NCBI RefSeq assembly: GCF_000714815.1
Contig: NZ_JMIH01000004.1
Span: forward strand, 62,001-126,000
DNA length: 64,000 bases
Direction: 5' to 3'
From: Anditalea andensis
Lineage (GTDB): Bacteria > Bacteroidota > Bacteroidia > Cytophagales > Cyclobacteriaceae
The position numbers and the translations under genes were made by a program. Under the pieces are notes generated by a model. The model worked only from the letters and a program-made list of their open reading frames with translations, was not told where the DNA came from and made no database searches. How positions within the stretch are numbered: the first letter of the stretch is position 1; every line of letters starts with the position of its first letter. Shown one piece after another: positions 1 through 7,851 of the stretch.

Positions 1-480
1 GGCTCCATGAGTGGCTTTGGTGGTTTTATCAATAAGGAATTCCGTATACATGATTATTTTCTTGGAAGGGCCAATTGTGAAAAATTTCTGCGGGACCATT
101 TTACTGTTCCCCAAGATACAGAAAACCCGATATTTAAAGAAGGCTATTCCAAAATAGATAAATCAGTATTCATTTCAGAAAAAAACAATGGACTGCAGAT
201 CATCCCTATTTTTTCACGCCGAAAAAATGAACCCTATATGCCCATTTTTTCTAATGGTCAACGCTGGCCCTCAGCCACGCAGAAAGAAATTTCAGGTTAT
301 CGAAATGCGCTCAAAAAAAGAGTAGAATCAGTTCTTTTTAACCTTGCGGATTATAGTCCAACAGAAAAGGCTCTTCTATGGGTAGGTGCCAAAATTTTGC
401 TAAACGGTAAAGTGGCAGATTCCATTATTGATAATGCACTGTCTTCCCTGAATGAATTTGGATTATTAAGACATCAATGA
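1..480 (+). CDS. Patatin-like phospholipase family protein, C-terminal part (cut by window edge)
   Basis: The reading frame is open to the left edge, so the true start lies outside the window; the first visible Met is at base 7. The visible 159 codons carry a glycine-rich stretch (GFGGFINKEFRIHDY) followed by LGRANCEKFLRDHF. That pattern, a short Gly/Phe turn then H-D-Y/F-x-LGRxNCxxFLR, is familiar from the C-terminal part of bacterial patatin-like phospholipases. The catalytic GXSXG and Asp motifs would lie upstream and cannot be checked. It ends about 220 bases before the convergent penicillin-acylase gene. Family assignment is by motif memory only. Confidence 0.6.
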   Translation, partial: GSMSGFGGFINKEFRIHDYFLGRANCEKFLRDHFTVPQDTENPIFKEGYSKIDKSVFISEKNNGLQIIPIFSRRKNEPYMPIFSNGQRWPSATQKEISGYRNALKKRVESVLFNLADYSPTEKALLWVGAKILLNGKVADSIIDNALSSLNEFGLLRHQ

Positions 481-699
481 CCCGCCTGCATAAGATAATA
501 ATTGCCACATTATTTATTCTTCACCCACAATGCTTAATAACTATCTATATTAGTTATTAAAGTTAGAAACAAATCATCATATAAAATCGAGCATGACGGT
601 GAGCGTCCCACATCGGAATGATTATATACATGCGAGATTCCATCTGGCTATTAAAAAAAATATATAAATGAATTTAATAGCTTCTGCCAAATAAGTATG

Positions 700-2874
700 T
701 TAATAGGTTTGTCCTGGTCGATAACTTATTTTCTTGTTTTTTAAGACATCTTCTCTATAAAAATGTACATCTTTGAACTCCCCCCTGCTATACATTTCTG
801 CCTGATCTGTAAAATGCTGCGATGAGGGATCCCCACTTTGACCTCCCGCCAAAAGCGATTTGGCCACAACCTTGTCTCCAAATTCCACTGCTGCCACAAA
901 ACTGTTACCCACGGATCCGTACCACTTTTTGGTATTGGAATATTGCCTGCTGCCATAAGCGGCCAGTGAGCCATAAAATGAAGAATTGAATGGAATAGCA
1001 ATACTGGGTTGGTCATCGTCAAATCTTCCCTGAATATCATGGGTAAGCCGCTGAAATCTATTTATGTCTCCCCATGGTGTATTCCAAGTACCAAAATCTG
1101 TCTCCATCACAGCAATAGCATTTTCTAAAGCTTCTATGAACATCGTATCAGGAGCGTTTTCAGCAATGAAATCAAAAAGGTAAGCATCCCAAGGCCGCTC
1201 GATAACTGCTGCCTTTCTTACAATCTGCGATCCAAAATGAATGGCCAGAGCTGTAGCCACTGACTGGGAACCAGTATTTAAATCCCACTGCTGTAGGGTA
1301 TCTATAGGAGCCCTGAGCTCATTTTTCCTCCTGTCATTTTGGTCCAAATGATTATAGGCATTGACCAAAACCGGAATCAAGGGCTCAAAAGCCAGCAGTT
1401 TAGGGTCGTAAGAAAGGTCTATTAAACTTTGAAGGGTGAAGTTTTTCTGATCTTTTAGCAAGCGTACGGCATTAAGCCCACGGGCATTTTCCAGATCCCA
1501 AGCTATATAATCTGGATAATCTGATGGTTTGGGACTATGGTCACCTGCTGCAGTGAATGGGGTTGAGTTGGCATTTTGGATCCACCCGTTGGCAGGGTTT
1601 TGGATATAAATCATTTCTTCTATAGCATGTAGCCCCTTCCAGTCAGTAGCGGGATTACTTCCATCTACCACGTTTCTCCAGTCAAATCCCTGATTTCGGA
1701 TGGGGATAAAATTTCCATGATAGTATACGATATTTCCGTCCCTATCCGCATATACCGTATTATTGGAAGAATTGGTCTTCAGCTCCATCACTTGCTTATA
1801 CGCATCATGATTGGTAGTTTTAGTTCTCTGAAATGACTGTGTAAGCGCTTTTTCACGCTCCACCATGAGGGCAATGGCTATCCATCTATCATCATCCGCA
1901 CGGATGACGGGCCCATGATGGCTGTAGTAAGCTGTGATTGCCCTCTCCTTAAATTTCCCATCTTCCTTATATTTTAATCGGATAGATTTTTCGGTCAGCG
2001 GCCTCCATTCTTTTCCAAATTTGTAATAGTACCTCCCATCTCTTTCTTCTACCGTCAGCGCATAATGATCTATAGCATCTGCTTTACTGGAAGTATGCAT
2101 CCATCCATTATATTCATTGAATCCCTGATAAACAAAAAACTGACCCCAGGTCACTGCTCCATAGGCATTCAGCCCTTCATCGCTCACCACATGAACTTCA
2201 GGTCTAAAGTAAAATGACGTATGAGGATTGATCATCAGAAGTGCATGGCCATTAACTGTGAGCTCAGGGGCTATGGCAAATCCATTGGACCCTTTGGGTT
2301 CCTCATCAAAATTTCTTTCGGTATAGGTAAGATAAGCATGAAAATCTCTATCATAAAAATCCTTTAGCCTATTGACAGAAATGGTTTCTATATCTCCACC
2401 GATACTGCCTTCACTGAAAGTCAAAGCCATCCAAGGTTCAAAATTCGTAATCAGTTTAGGTTCTACCTCAGGATGGGTATGAAGATAATAATTGATACCA
2501 TCCGCCCATGCATCCATAAGCGATTTCAGCCACGGCGGACTGTTTTCATACTCTTCTTTTACAGTTTCAGGATCTATATATAACCTCATCCGAAGATCGG
2601 CATAGAGTTCACTCACCCCTTCCACCTCTGCCATGCGGCCCATGGCTGTAATATAATTTACCTCCACCCTATTGAAATCATCCTCACACTGGGCATACAA
2701 TAGCCCAAATACAGCATCAGCATCTGTTTTACCATAAATGTGGGGTATACCCCACTGGTCTCTGATGATCTCTGTATCATGGGCATGCCTTTCCCATCGG
2801 GCCAGGTGCTGCTGGGCCACTATGGTTTGACTTAGGTTTAAAAGGATTATAAATAGGTAAAGCCGTGTCAACAT
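700..2874 (-). CDS. Penicillin acylase family protein (Ntn hydrolase, exported)
   Basis: 724 residues, about the length of acyl-homoserine-lactone/penicillin acylases. An N-terminal hydrophobic signal peptide (roughly residues 1-20, ending VAQQ) implies export. The alpha-chain motif RDQWGIPHIYG lies near residues 38-48. The autoprocessing site is visible as EPKGSNGFAIAP, which makes Ser196 the likely N-terminal nucleophile of the beta chain after self-cleavage. Later motifs such as GWIQNANSTPF fit the beta chain. The family hydrolyses amide bonds of beta-lactams, N-acyl homoserine lactones or related acyl amides; the substrate cannot be read from sequence. It is monocistronic by spacing, with 237 bases separating it from the upstream aldo/keto reductase and a terminator hairpin between them. 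Confidence 0.88.
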   Translation of the reverse strand: MLTRLYLFIILLNLSQTIVAQQHLARWERHAHDTEIIRDQWGIPHIYGKTDADAVFGLLYAQCEDDFNRVEVNYITAMGRMAEVEGVSELYADLRMRLYIDPETVKEEYENSPPWLKSLMDAWADGINYYLHTHPEVEPKLITNFEPWMALTFSEGSIGGDIETISVNRLKDFYDRDFHAYLTYTERNFDEEPKGSNGFAIAPELTVNGHALLMINPHTSFYFRPEVHVVSDEGLNAYGAVTWGQFFVYQGFNEYNGWMHTSSKADAIDHYALTVEERDGRYYYKFGKEWRPLTEKSIRLKYKEDGKFKERAITAYYSHHGPVIRADDDRWIAIALMVEREKALTQSFQRTKTTNHDAYKQVMELKTNSSNNTVYADRDGNIVYYHGNFIPIRNQGFDWRNVVDGSNPATDWKGLHAIEEMIYIQNPANGWIQNANSTPFTAAGDHSPKPSDYPDYIAWDLENARGLNAVRLLKDQKNFTLQSLIDLSYDPKLLAFEPLIPVLVNAYNHLDQNDRRKNELRAPIDTLQQWDLNTGSQSVATALAIHFGSQIVRKAAVIERPWDAYLFDFIAENAPDTMFIEALENAIAVMETDFGTWNTPWGDINRFQRLTHDIQGRFDDDQPSIAIPFNSSFYGSLAAYGSRQYSNTKKWYGSVGNSFVAAVEFGDKVVAKSLLAGGQSGDPSSQHFTDQAEMYSRGEFKDVHFYREDVLKNKKISYRPGQTY

Positions 2875-3014
2875 ATGTGCGGAGTATAAAATTTAGGAAT
2901 GGTAAAATAACAAAAATGGTTTTATATCTCGATATAGGTCCAATTTAAATCCTACTTTAATGGTAAAAATGTTAAACCTTTCATTCCAAAGTGCATCCTA
3001 TAGGCATTTGTGGT

Positions 3015-3070
3015 CAAAAAAATGACCTGATAAGCTATACTTTTAATAAATCAGGTATAGCTCTCAGGTC
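3015..3070 (-). terminator. Rho-independent terminator of the aldo/keto reductase gene
   Basis: Arms at 3024-3040 and 3055-3070 pair over 7 + 8 bases with a small internal bulge. On the minus strand the stem is followed by A then seven T. It lies about 40 bases past the stop codon of the reductase gene. Confidence 0.75.
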
Positions 3071-3111
3071 TAATTTTGCGGAGTAGATATTTTGAAACTA
3101 CCTCATGTATT

Positions 3112-4236
3112 TTAAACATTTTTTGGTAAAGGTGCATTTTTAGCTATCAAACCTTTCTGCTTAAGTTCTTGCCAGAAAGCTGCCGGAATGTCGGCCGTCA
3201 TGGAGACCACGTTTTCTTTAGCTTGGGACGCATATCTTGTGCCTGGTATTACCGCAGCCATAATTTCAGGAGCTGCACAAAACTGAAGTGCTGCAGTTCG
3301 TAGATCTATATTGTGATCATCCGCTATCTGCTTCAGCTGTTTTCTTTTTTGTAAAAACTTCTCCGGAATGTCTTCACTATAATTATACCTGTCTATCCCT
3401 GCCAAAAACCCGGAATTTAACGGTGCTCCAGAAACGAGTTTAACATTGTTTTTTTCGCAGACCGGAAATAAACGGTTCAATGCATCCTCATGCTCTATGA
3501 GTGAATACTGCGTAGCAGTCAGGCAAATATCCGGATCTGACGCTTCTATGGCTTTTAAAATAGGTTCAATCCTGTTTACTCCCATTCCCCATCCTTTTAT
3601 TAGGCCTTCTTCCCTCATTTTAACGAGTTCGGGCATAGCTCCTTTTTCTGCCTTTTTAAAATTTTCCTCCCAGTCCATTTCTTCATTTTCAGGGGATAAG
3701 TCATGGATAAAAACAATATCGATGCTTTCAATTCCCAGTCGCTGAAGGCTATCTTCAATAGACCTTCTGGTTCCAGAGGCACTATAATCATAGTCATATT
3801 TAAAGGGAGCGGGTTCTTTCCACATGGTATCCTGCTTTTCGCTGGTTGGTTTCATGATTCGACCTATCTTAGTGGCTAAAATATAATCTTCCCGTTTTTT
3901 GTTGTGCAGAAATTGACCAAATCTTCTTTCGCTAAGCCCAAGTCCATAATAAGGTGATGTATCATAGAAGCGAACCCCTGCCTCCCATGCTGCCTCCATG
4001 GCACCCCTGGCTTCCTCGTCCGTAGTGGGACGGAAAGCATTCCCTATGGCCACCCCTCCCAAACCATGATTGGCTGGTAGTATTATATCCCGATTGACAG
4101 TTCCTCTTTTGGTGAGTCTTTCCAATATAGGAAGATCAGCCTGATGCTGGCTACCAAATGCCGGGAGCAATGGCGCCAAGCTGGCCCCAGCGGTAATTTT
4201 TAACCCTGTAGTGATAAAATTTCTTCTCGATGTCAT
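3112..4236 (-). CDS. Aldo/keto reductase with twin-arginine signal
   Basis: 374 residues. The N-terminus carries SRRNFI followed by a hydrophobic run up to LLPAFG, a Tat-type signal, so the protein is probably exported folded or anchored in the envelope. The AKR barrel shows the expected catalytic set: Asp/Tyr in FYDTSPYYGLGLSERRFG, Lys in ATKIGR and His in IVFIHDLSP. The order resembles the D-threo-aldose dehydrogenase/pyridoxal 4-dehydrogenase branch of the AKRs, but branch assignment is an inference. The family uses NAD(P)H to interconvert carbonyls and alcohols, often on sugars. A strong hairpin terminator follows the gene. Confidence 0.88.
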   Translation of the reverse strand: MTSRRNFITTGLKITAGASLAPLLPAFGSQHQADLPILERLTKRGTVNRDIILPANHGLGGVAIGNAFRPTTDEEARGAMEAAWEAGVRFYDTSPYYGLGLSERRFGQFLHNKKREDYILATKIGRIMKPTSEKQDTMWKEPAPFKYDYDYSASGTRRSIEDSLQRLGIESIDIVFIHDLSPENEEMDWEENFKKAEKGAMPELVKMREEGLIKGWGMGVNRIEPILKAIEASDPDICLTATQYSLIEHEDALNRLFPVCEKNNVKLVSGAPLNSGFLAGIDRYNYSEDIPEKFLQKRKQLKQIADDHNIDLRTAALQFCAAPEIMAAVIPGTRYASQAKENVVSMTADIPAAFWQELKQKGLIAKNAPLPKNV

Positions 4237-4365
4237 AAGATTTATACGATAGGTAGATGTTAGATTTTTAAAGATATTTTTTGAACTATGCTTTGTAGTT
4301 TTAAATGAAATCTATATAAGACATGTTTGATAATAAGCATACACACCTCCTTTGCCGGTATTTTT

Positions 4366-4884
4366 TTATCCTTTACCCCAAATATCTTTCAGACCGGCAT
4401 CTGCACCGTATATAGGATCCATATTGGGTAACGGAACGAGCTTAATATTTTCATCAGCCTTTGGCCTTTCTGAAAGTTCTCCTTTCAGCAGGTCGGCTGC
4501 TATTCCATCAGGATATGCTCCCACCACTTCAAAATCACCTCTACTTACGAGGCATTTGTGCCCCACTCCGGCAGGTATTACCATTACATCTCCGGCCATT
4601 ACTGAAATGGTTTCACCATGCTTACCTCCTAAGAGTAAATCAGCTGATCCATTTAAAACTCCCAAAACTTCATGTGTATTACTATGGTAGTGATGATATT
4701 TATATATGCCCCATCTCCATGTATTGGTCCAGTTATGTGAGTAGAAAGAGTTTTCCATCCATACTGCACATTTTTCACCATGTTCAGACACTACCTGGCG
4801 ATATAATATAAGAGCAAACTTACTGTTTGGAATCAGACCATCGTCCATAAAATAATATAGCTCGGTTGTAGAGTTGTGTGTCAT
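4366..4884 (-). CDS. Cupin protein of the YjlB type
   Basis: 172 residues, a single cupin barrel. The central stretch YKYHHYHSNTHEVLGVLNG supplies the His/Glu metal ligands of cupin motif 1. GDVMVIPAGVGHKCL is cupin motif 2 with its His. The C-terminus has FEVVGAYPDG. This arrangement is that of the Bacillus YjlB family (COG4297), whose reaction is not established. The gene stands alone on the minus strand, about 130 bases after the upstream reductase in map order. No signal peptide is present, so it is cytoplasmic. Confidence 0.85.
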   Translation of the reverse strand: MTHNSTTELYYFMDDGLIPNSKFALILYRQVVSEHGEKCAVWMENSFYSHNWTNTWRWGIYKYHHYHSNTHEVLGVLNGSADLLLGGKHGETISVMAGDVMVIPAGVGHKCLVSRGDFEVVGAYPDGIAADLLKGELSERPKADENIKLVPLPNMDPIYGADAGLKDIWGKG

Positions 4885-5222
4885 GGTCCTATCCTCATTT
4901 GTAAATCACCACCTATTAGTCCTGATTCACCCACAATTTTTAAGCCTTTTAAAAAATTAATAGTATAATTCATCCTAAACATCAATTTCTTAAAGCAAAA
5001 AGGAAGATTATTGTATATTAAATTTATAAAATGAAAAATGTTTTGATGCTGCTATGTACTTAGAATGTTATAGTACATGTAGGATATTTGCTTAATTATG
5101 TACCTCATTATCACTAATAAATTGGCTATTTAATCAGCATGGAATCAACATAAAAAAAAATCCCCCATAAAATTAATCTGGAGGATTTTCGATGTTAGTG
5201 GTTAGTGGTATGTTAGGTGTTT
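4885..5222. other. Gene-free stretch between cupin and csbD-like genes
   Basis: AT-rich, with no open frame I would support. The right part holds the hairpin terminator of the CsbD-like gene; the left part should hold the cupin promoter, but no clear element stands out. Confidence 0.5.
5152..5189 (-). terminator. Terminator of the CsbD-like gene
   Basis: Bases 5157-5166 pair with 5180-5189 over ten positions; the single mismatch becomes a G-U wobble in minus-strand RNA. On the minus strand the stem runs into a tract of nine T. Confidence 0.7.
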
Positions 5223-5414
5223 TTATAAGTTATCTATAAACTTTTGGACATCTTCTTTAGTTTGCCCAGTCTTTGCTTGGATTTTTCCGATTAGTTCATC
5301 CTCCTTACCTTCAGTATATGTGAGGTCATCATCTGTGAGGTCTCCGTATTGCTGTTTAAGCTTACCTTTAATTTGGTTCCAATTTCCTTTAAGTTTATCT
5401 GTGAATGCGCTCAT
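5223..5414 (-). CDS. CsbD-family stress protein
   Basis: 63 residues, highly charged. It has the family signature KLKGNWNQIKGKLKQQYGDL followed by the TYTEGKEDELIGKIQ repeat-like helix. CsbD/YjbJ proteins are small abundant proteins induced by general stress; their molecular role is unknown. It is divergent from the hsp20 gene across 317 bases, which suggests a shared stress-responsive intergenic control region (inference). It has its own hairpin terminator. Confidence 0.9.
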   Translation of the reverse strand: MSAFTDKLKGNWNQIKGKLKQQYGDLTDDDLTYTEGKEDELIGKIQAKTGQTKEDVQKFIDNL

Positions 5415-5731
5415 AATATTTAGTTTTTTGGTTTGTTATAAATCAATAAGTACATATATAATGCCACAATTACCATAATTAATATAGATATAATAATATT
5501 ATTTCTTACTCACTGATAAATTTCGACAAGTAAATACTAGATTACTGACATAATTTCTTTCATATAGGTCTCAGATTGATGGTTTTAAATCACTCCATGC
5601 TTCACATTAAGACACTTTGACACATACTGTTTTATCTATATCCATATTAGTAAAGTTGGCATTTTGGTTGAAAGGACTAGATTGTTCTTAACTACTTTAT
5701 CGTTTCACAACTTTAAAAAAAGGAGGATATC
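5415..5731. other. Divergent control region between csbD-like gene and hsp20
   Basis: 317 bases with no ORF. It must hold both promoters. A TTTG-rich stretch near 5662-5670 and TACTTT near 5693 resemble Bacteroidota promoter parts, but the spacing is longer than usual, so I do not call a promoter. Confidence 0.4.
5721..5726 (+). promoter_or_regulatory. Strong Shine-Dalgarno AGGAGG before hsp20
   Basis: A perfect AGGAGG ends five bases before the ATG at 5732. Most other starts in this window have no such site, which is normal for Bacteroidota, so this one stands out and fixes the start. Confidence 0.8.
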
Positions 5732-6181
5732 ATGAAAACATTAGCAAAAAGAAATGCAAACGGTCACCCATCTAATTGGTTATCGGAATTAATGAACAGG
5801 GAACTCTTTGACTGGAACAGCAACAACTTTTCTAATACCGGCACAACCCTTCCCGCGGTCAATATAAAAGAAAACGAGGAAGGGTTTACGGTAGAAGTGG
5901 CAGCGCCGGGTATGCAGAAAGAGGATTTTAAAGTGGAAATTGATAATAACCTGCTCACCATTTCTTCCGAAAAACAGGATGAAAAAGTAGAACAAGATGG
6001 GGAAAAATTCACTAAAAGGGAATTTAGTTACCAATCTTTTCAAAGGTCATTCACCCTTCCACAAGGTATGGTAAAAGAAGATAAGATTGAAGCTAAATAC
6101 CAAGATGGGGTACTTTACCTCATGGTGCCTAAAAAAGATGAAGCCAAGAAAAAAGCACCAAGATTAATAAAAATTTCATAA
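5732..6181 (+). CDS. Small heat-shock protein Hsp20 (alpha-crystallin family)
   Basis: 149 residues. The alpha-crystallin domain runs from about residue 42 (LPAVNIKENEEGFTVEVAAPG) to about 140. It contains the KEDFKVEIDNNLLTISSEK strand pair and the family GVLYLMVPK beta-strand, with a C-terminal I-x-I-like tail (LIKIS). Such proteins are ATP-independent holdases that bind unfolding proteins in the cytoplasm. The start is fixed by a perfect AGGAGG. A perfect nine-base-pair hairpin with a T tract follows the stop. Pairing with a divergent CsbD gene fits a general-stress locus. Confidence 0.95.
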   Translation: MKTLAKRNANGHPSNWLSELMNRELFDWNSNNFSNTGTTLPAVNIKENEEGFTVEVAAPGMQKEDFKVEIDNNLLTISSEKQDEKVEQDGEKFTKREFSYQSFQRSFTLPQGMVKEDKIEAKYQDGVLYLMVPKKDEAKKKAPRLIKIS

Positions 6182-6199
6182 TTAACCATTGAAATAATT

Positions 6200-6226
6200 A
6201 AAGGACGGGTTCAACCGTCCTTTTTT
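6200..6226 (+). terminator. Terminator of hsp20
   Basis: Perfect nine-base-pair stem (6200-6208 with 6215-6223), loop of six, T tract overlapping the 3' arm, 19 bases past the hsp20 stop. Confidence 0.88.
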
Positions 6227-6455
6227 GCTTCAGACAAATGATATTAAATTAAAATTATTTAATATCAATATTTCTATTTAAAGCTGTTTAGCCACAAACC
6301 TCTGTATTAATTACAAAATTTAATATAGTTTTTTATTATAAATACACAATTTAAATTCTACTATTGTATCATATTCAAACATTTATTTTCGGCAACAAGT
6401 TAAAAACTCACATTTTTATTATATTTTTAAAACTCATATTTAACTTTTCATTTCT

Positions 6456-7127
6456 ATGTCGCCCAGATTGATACTGATTTATTGCCTTCTACTGATCAGC
6501 GCAAGTTCCTGCGCTAAAAAATCTTTTTTATCATCTAAGGTTCAGCCTTGGGAAATAAAAGAAATGATGGTATTCGAACCTGTATCTGATATCTACATTA
6601 TTAACAGGGGCAATAAAATGGAATATAGCGATTCCCTCTCCTATATATCAGGCCAACTATGGTTGAATGTAGTAAACCAAAACCGCAATCGGCTTCCAGT
6701 AAATATGATCAATATATTAGAAGAAAATTTCACTAAAGTCCAGATACAGGAAGAGACCAAGTATTTATTTAAAGAAGTATCAGGCATGAAAAAATTTCAC
6801 AGCATCCCTTTGCCCCCTTCTATTAAAGCACATCTAGAATTATCAGGAAACCGTTTTGGAATGCTTACGGCTACTTCGGGTTTTACTAGAAAAAAAGGCA
6901 ACCTTACCGGACAAATGTTAAAATCTATCGGTATTGGTATTGTTACTTTTGGCATGGTAATGATCATACCCTATACCGCACAATCAAATGTCAGTGTATT
7001 GATACTGGACAATGAACGGGACGAAGTGGTGTATTATAAAGCATCCAATATGCTCGAAAACCAGCCATTAAAAGAACTGACACTCAACCGCCATCTTGAT
7101 TACCTTTATAAGAATTACCTTTGGTAG
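6456..7127 (+). CDS. Hypothetical lipoprotein
   Basis: 223 residues. A short basic N-terminus, a hydrophobic run and SASSCAKKS give a probable lipoprotein cleavage before Cys19, though ASSC is a weak lipobox. The rest is a soluble domain with no motif I recognise. It has one hydrophobic stretch near residues 155-175 (IGIGIVTFGMVMIIPY), which could be a membrane segment or buried core. There is no SD. It lies 46 bases before the next ORF and about 100 before the Met chosen for the haemoglobin gene, so they may share a transcript, but nothing in sequence ties their functions. Confidence 0.65.
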   Translation: MSPRLILIYCLLLISASSCAKKSFLSSKVQPWEIKEMMVFEPVSDIYIINRGNKMEYSDSLSYISGQLWLNVVNQNRNRLPVNMINILEENFTKVQIQEETKYLFKEVSGMKKFHSIPLPPSIKAHLELSGNRFGMLTATSGFTRKKGNLTGQMLKSIGIGIVTFGMVMIIPYTAQSNVSVLILDNERDEVVYYKASNMLENQPLKELTLNRHLDYLYKNYLW

Positions 7128-7226
7128 ACTATATGGAATAGCCACTATTCATGCTTTGGTTTATTATAGACAATGCTTTTTGCCGTAAAAATCATATCTT
7201 TAAGCATCAACCATTTTAAAACTTAC

Positions 7227-7631
7227 ATGCCAAAGCAAGATATTACATCACGAAAGGACGTTTCCTTTTTGGTCAGAAATTTTTATGCTAAGGTCAGGGT
7301 ACATGCAGATCTAGGGCCTATATTTAATGGAATCGTAAATGATTGGGAGTCACATTTAGAGCGACTTATAGATTTTTGGGAAATCATACTACTGAACACA
7401 GGACCTGGAGCGGGTAAATTTAATCCAGTAAAAGTTCATAAGGAAGTAGATCAGGTCACGGGATATAAGATTCACCAGGCCTTATTTGGTCATTGGCTGG
7501 AAATGTGGTTTTCCTCACTGGATGAGCATTTCGAAGGAGCAAATGCCCATTTTGCAAAAGAGCATGCCCGTAAAATGGCCCATATCCTGTTCTTTAGGAT
7601 CATGGACGGAAGGATGGAAAACAAGAATTAA
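7227..7631 (+). CDS. Group III truncated haemoglobin
   Basis: 134 residues from the Met at 7227. An upstream ATG at 7173 would add 18 residues unlike the family, so I prefer the shorter start. The fold signatures are FLVRNFYAKVRVHADLGPIF (helices A-B), the FWEIILL helix, then NPVKVHKEV with the probable proximal haem His (about residue 71), and HWLEMWFSSL. This matches the short 2-on-2 globins of group III. These bind O2 or NO in the cytoplasm; roles in NO or oxygen stress are known only for a few members. Confidence 0.85.
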   Translation: MPKQDITSRKDVSFLVRNFYAKVRVHADLGPIFNGIVNDWESHLERLIDFWEIILLNTGPGAGKFNPVKVHKEVDQVTGYKIHQALFGHWLEMWFSSLDEHFEGANAHFAKEHARKMAHILFFRIMDGRMENKN

Positions 7632-7851
7632 GTATACACATTACGAGGCTAAAACTAGATGAGGTGCTATTCCTTTTATCAACTATACTATTCTATTTTG
7701 GTAAAAAAAATCCTAACAATTATTATTTATACGGGTTGAAAAAGTAAAGGCATCAAATAAGACTATAAAGTGCCATCAACTTATTAGGTTTATTTATTTC
7801 AAATTGCTTAAATTATTAAACACATTACCCCTACCCTTAAAGTTACCTATA

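Noticed and set aside
648-681. Eight-base inverted repeat GCTATTAA/TTAATAGC past the penicillin acylase gene
   Set aside because: Its loop is long and AT-rich and no T tract follows the stem, so a terminator call is not supported.
4461-4811. Long open frame opposite the cupin gene
   Set aside because: It is antisense to a gene with clear cupin motifs and its translation has no family features.
7804-7851. TTG start extending the glycogen phosphorylase by 16 residues
   Set aside because: An ATG at 7852 gives a length and N-terminus that fit the family.
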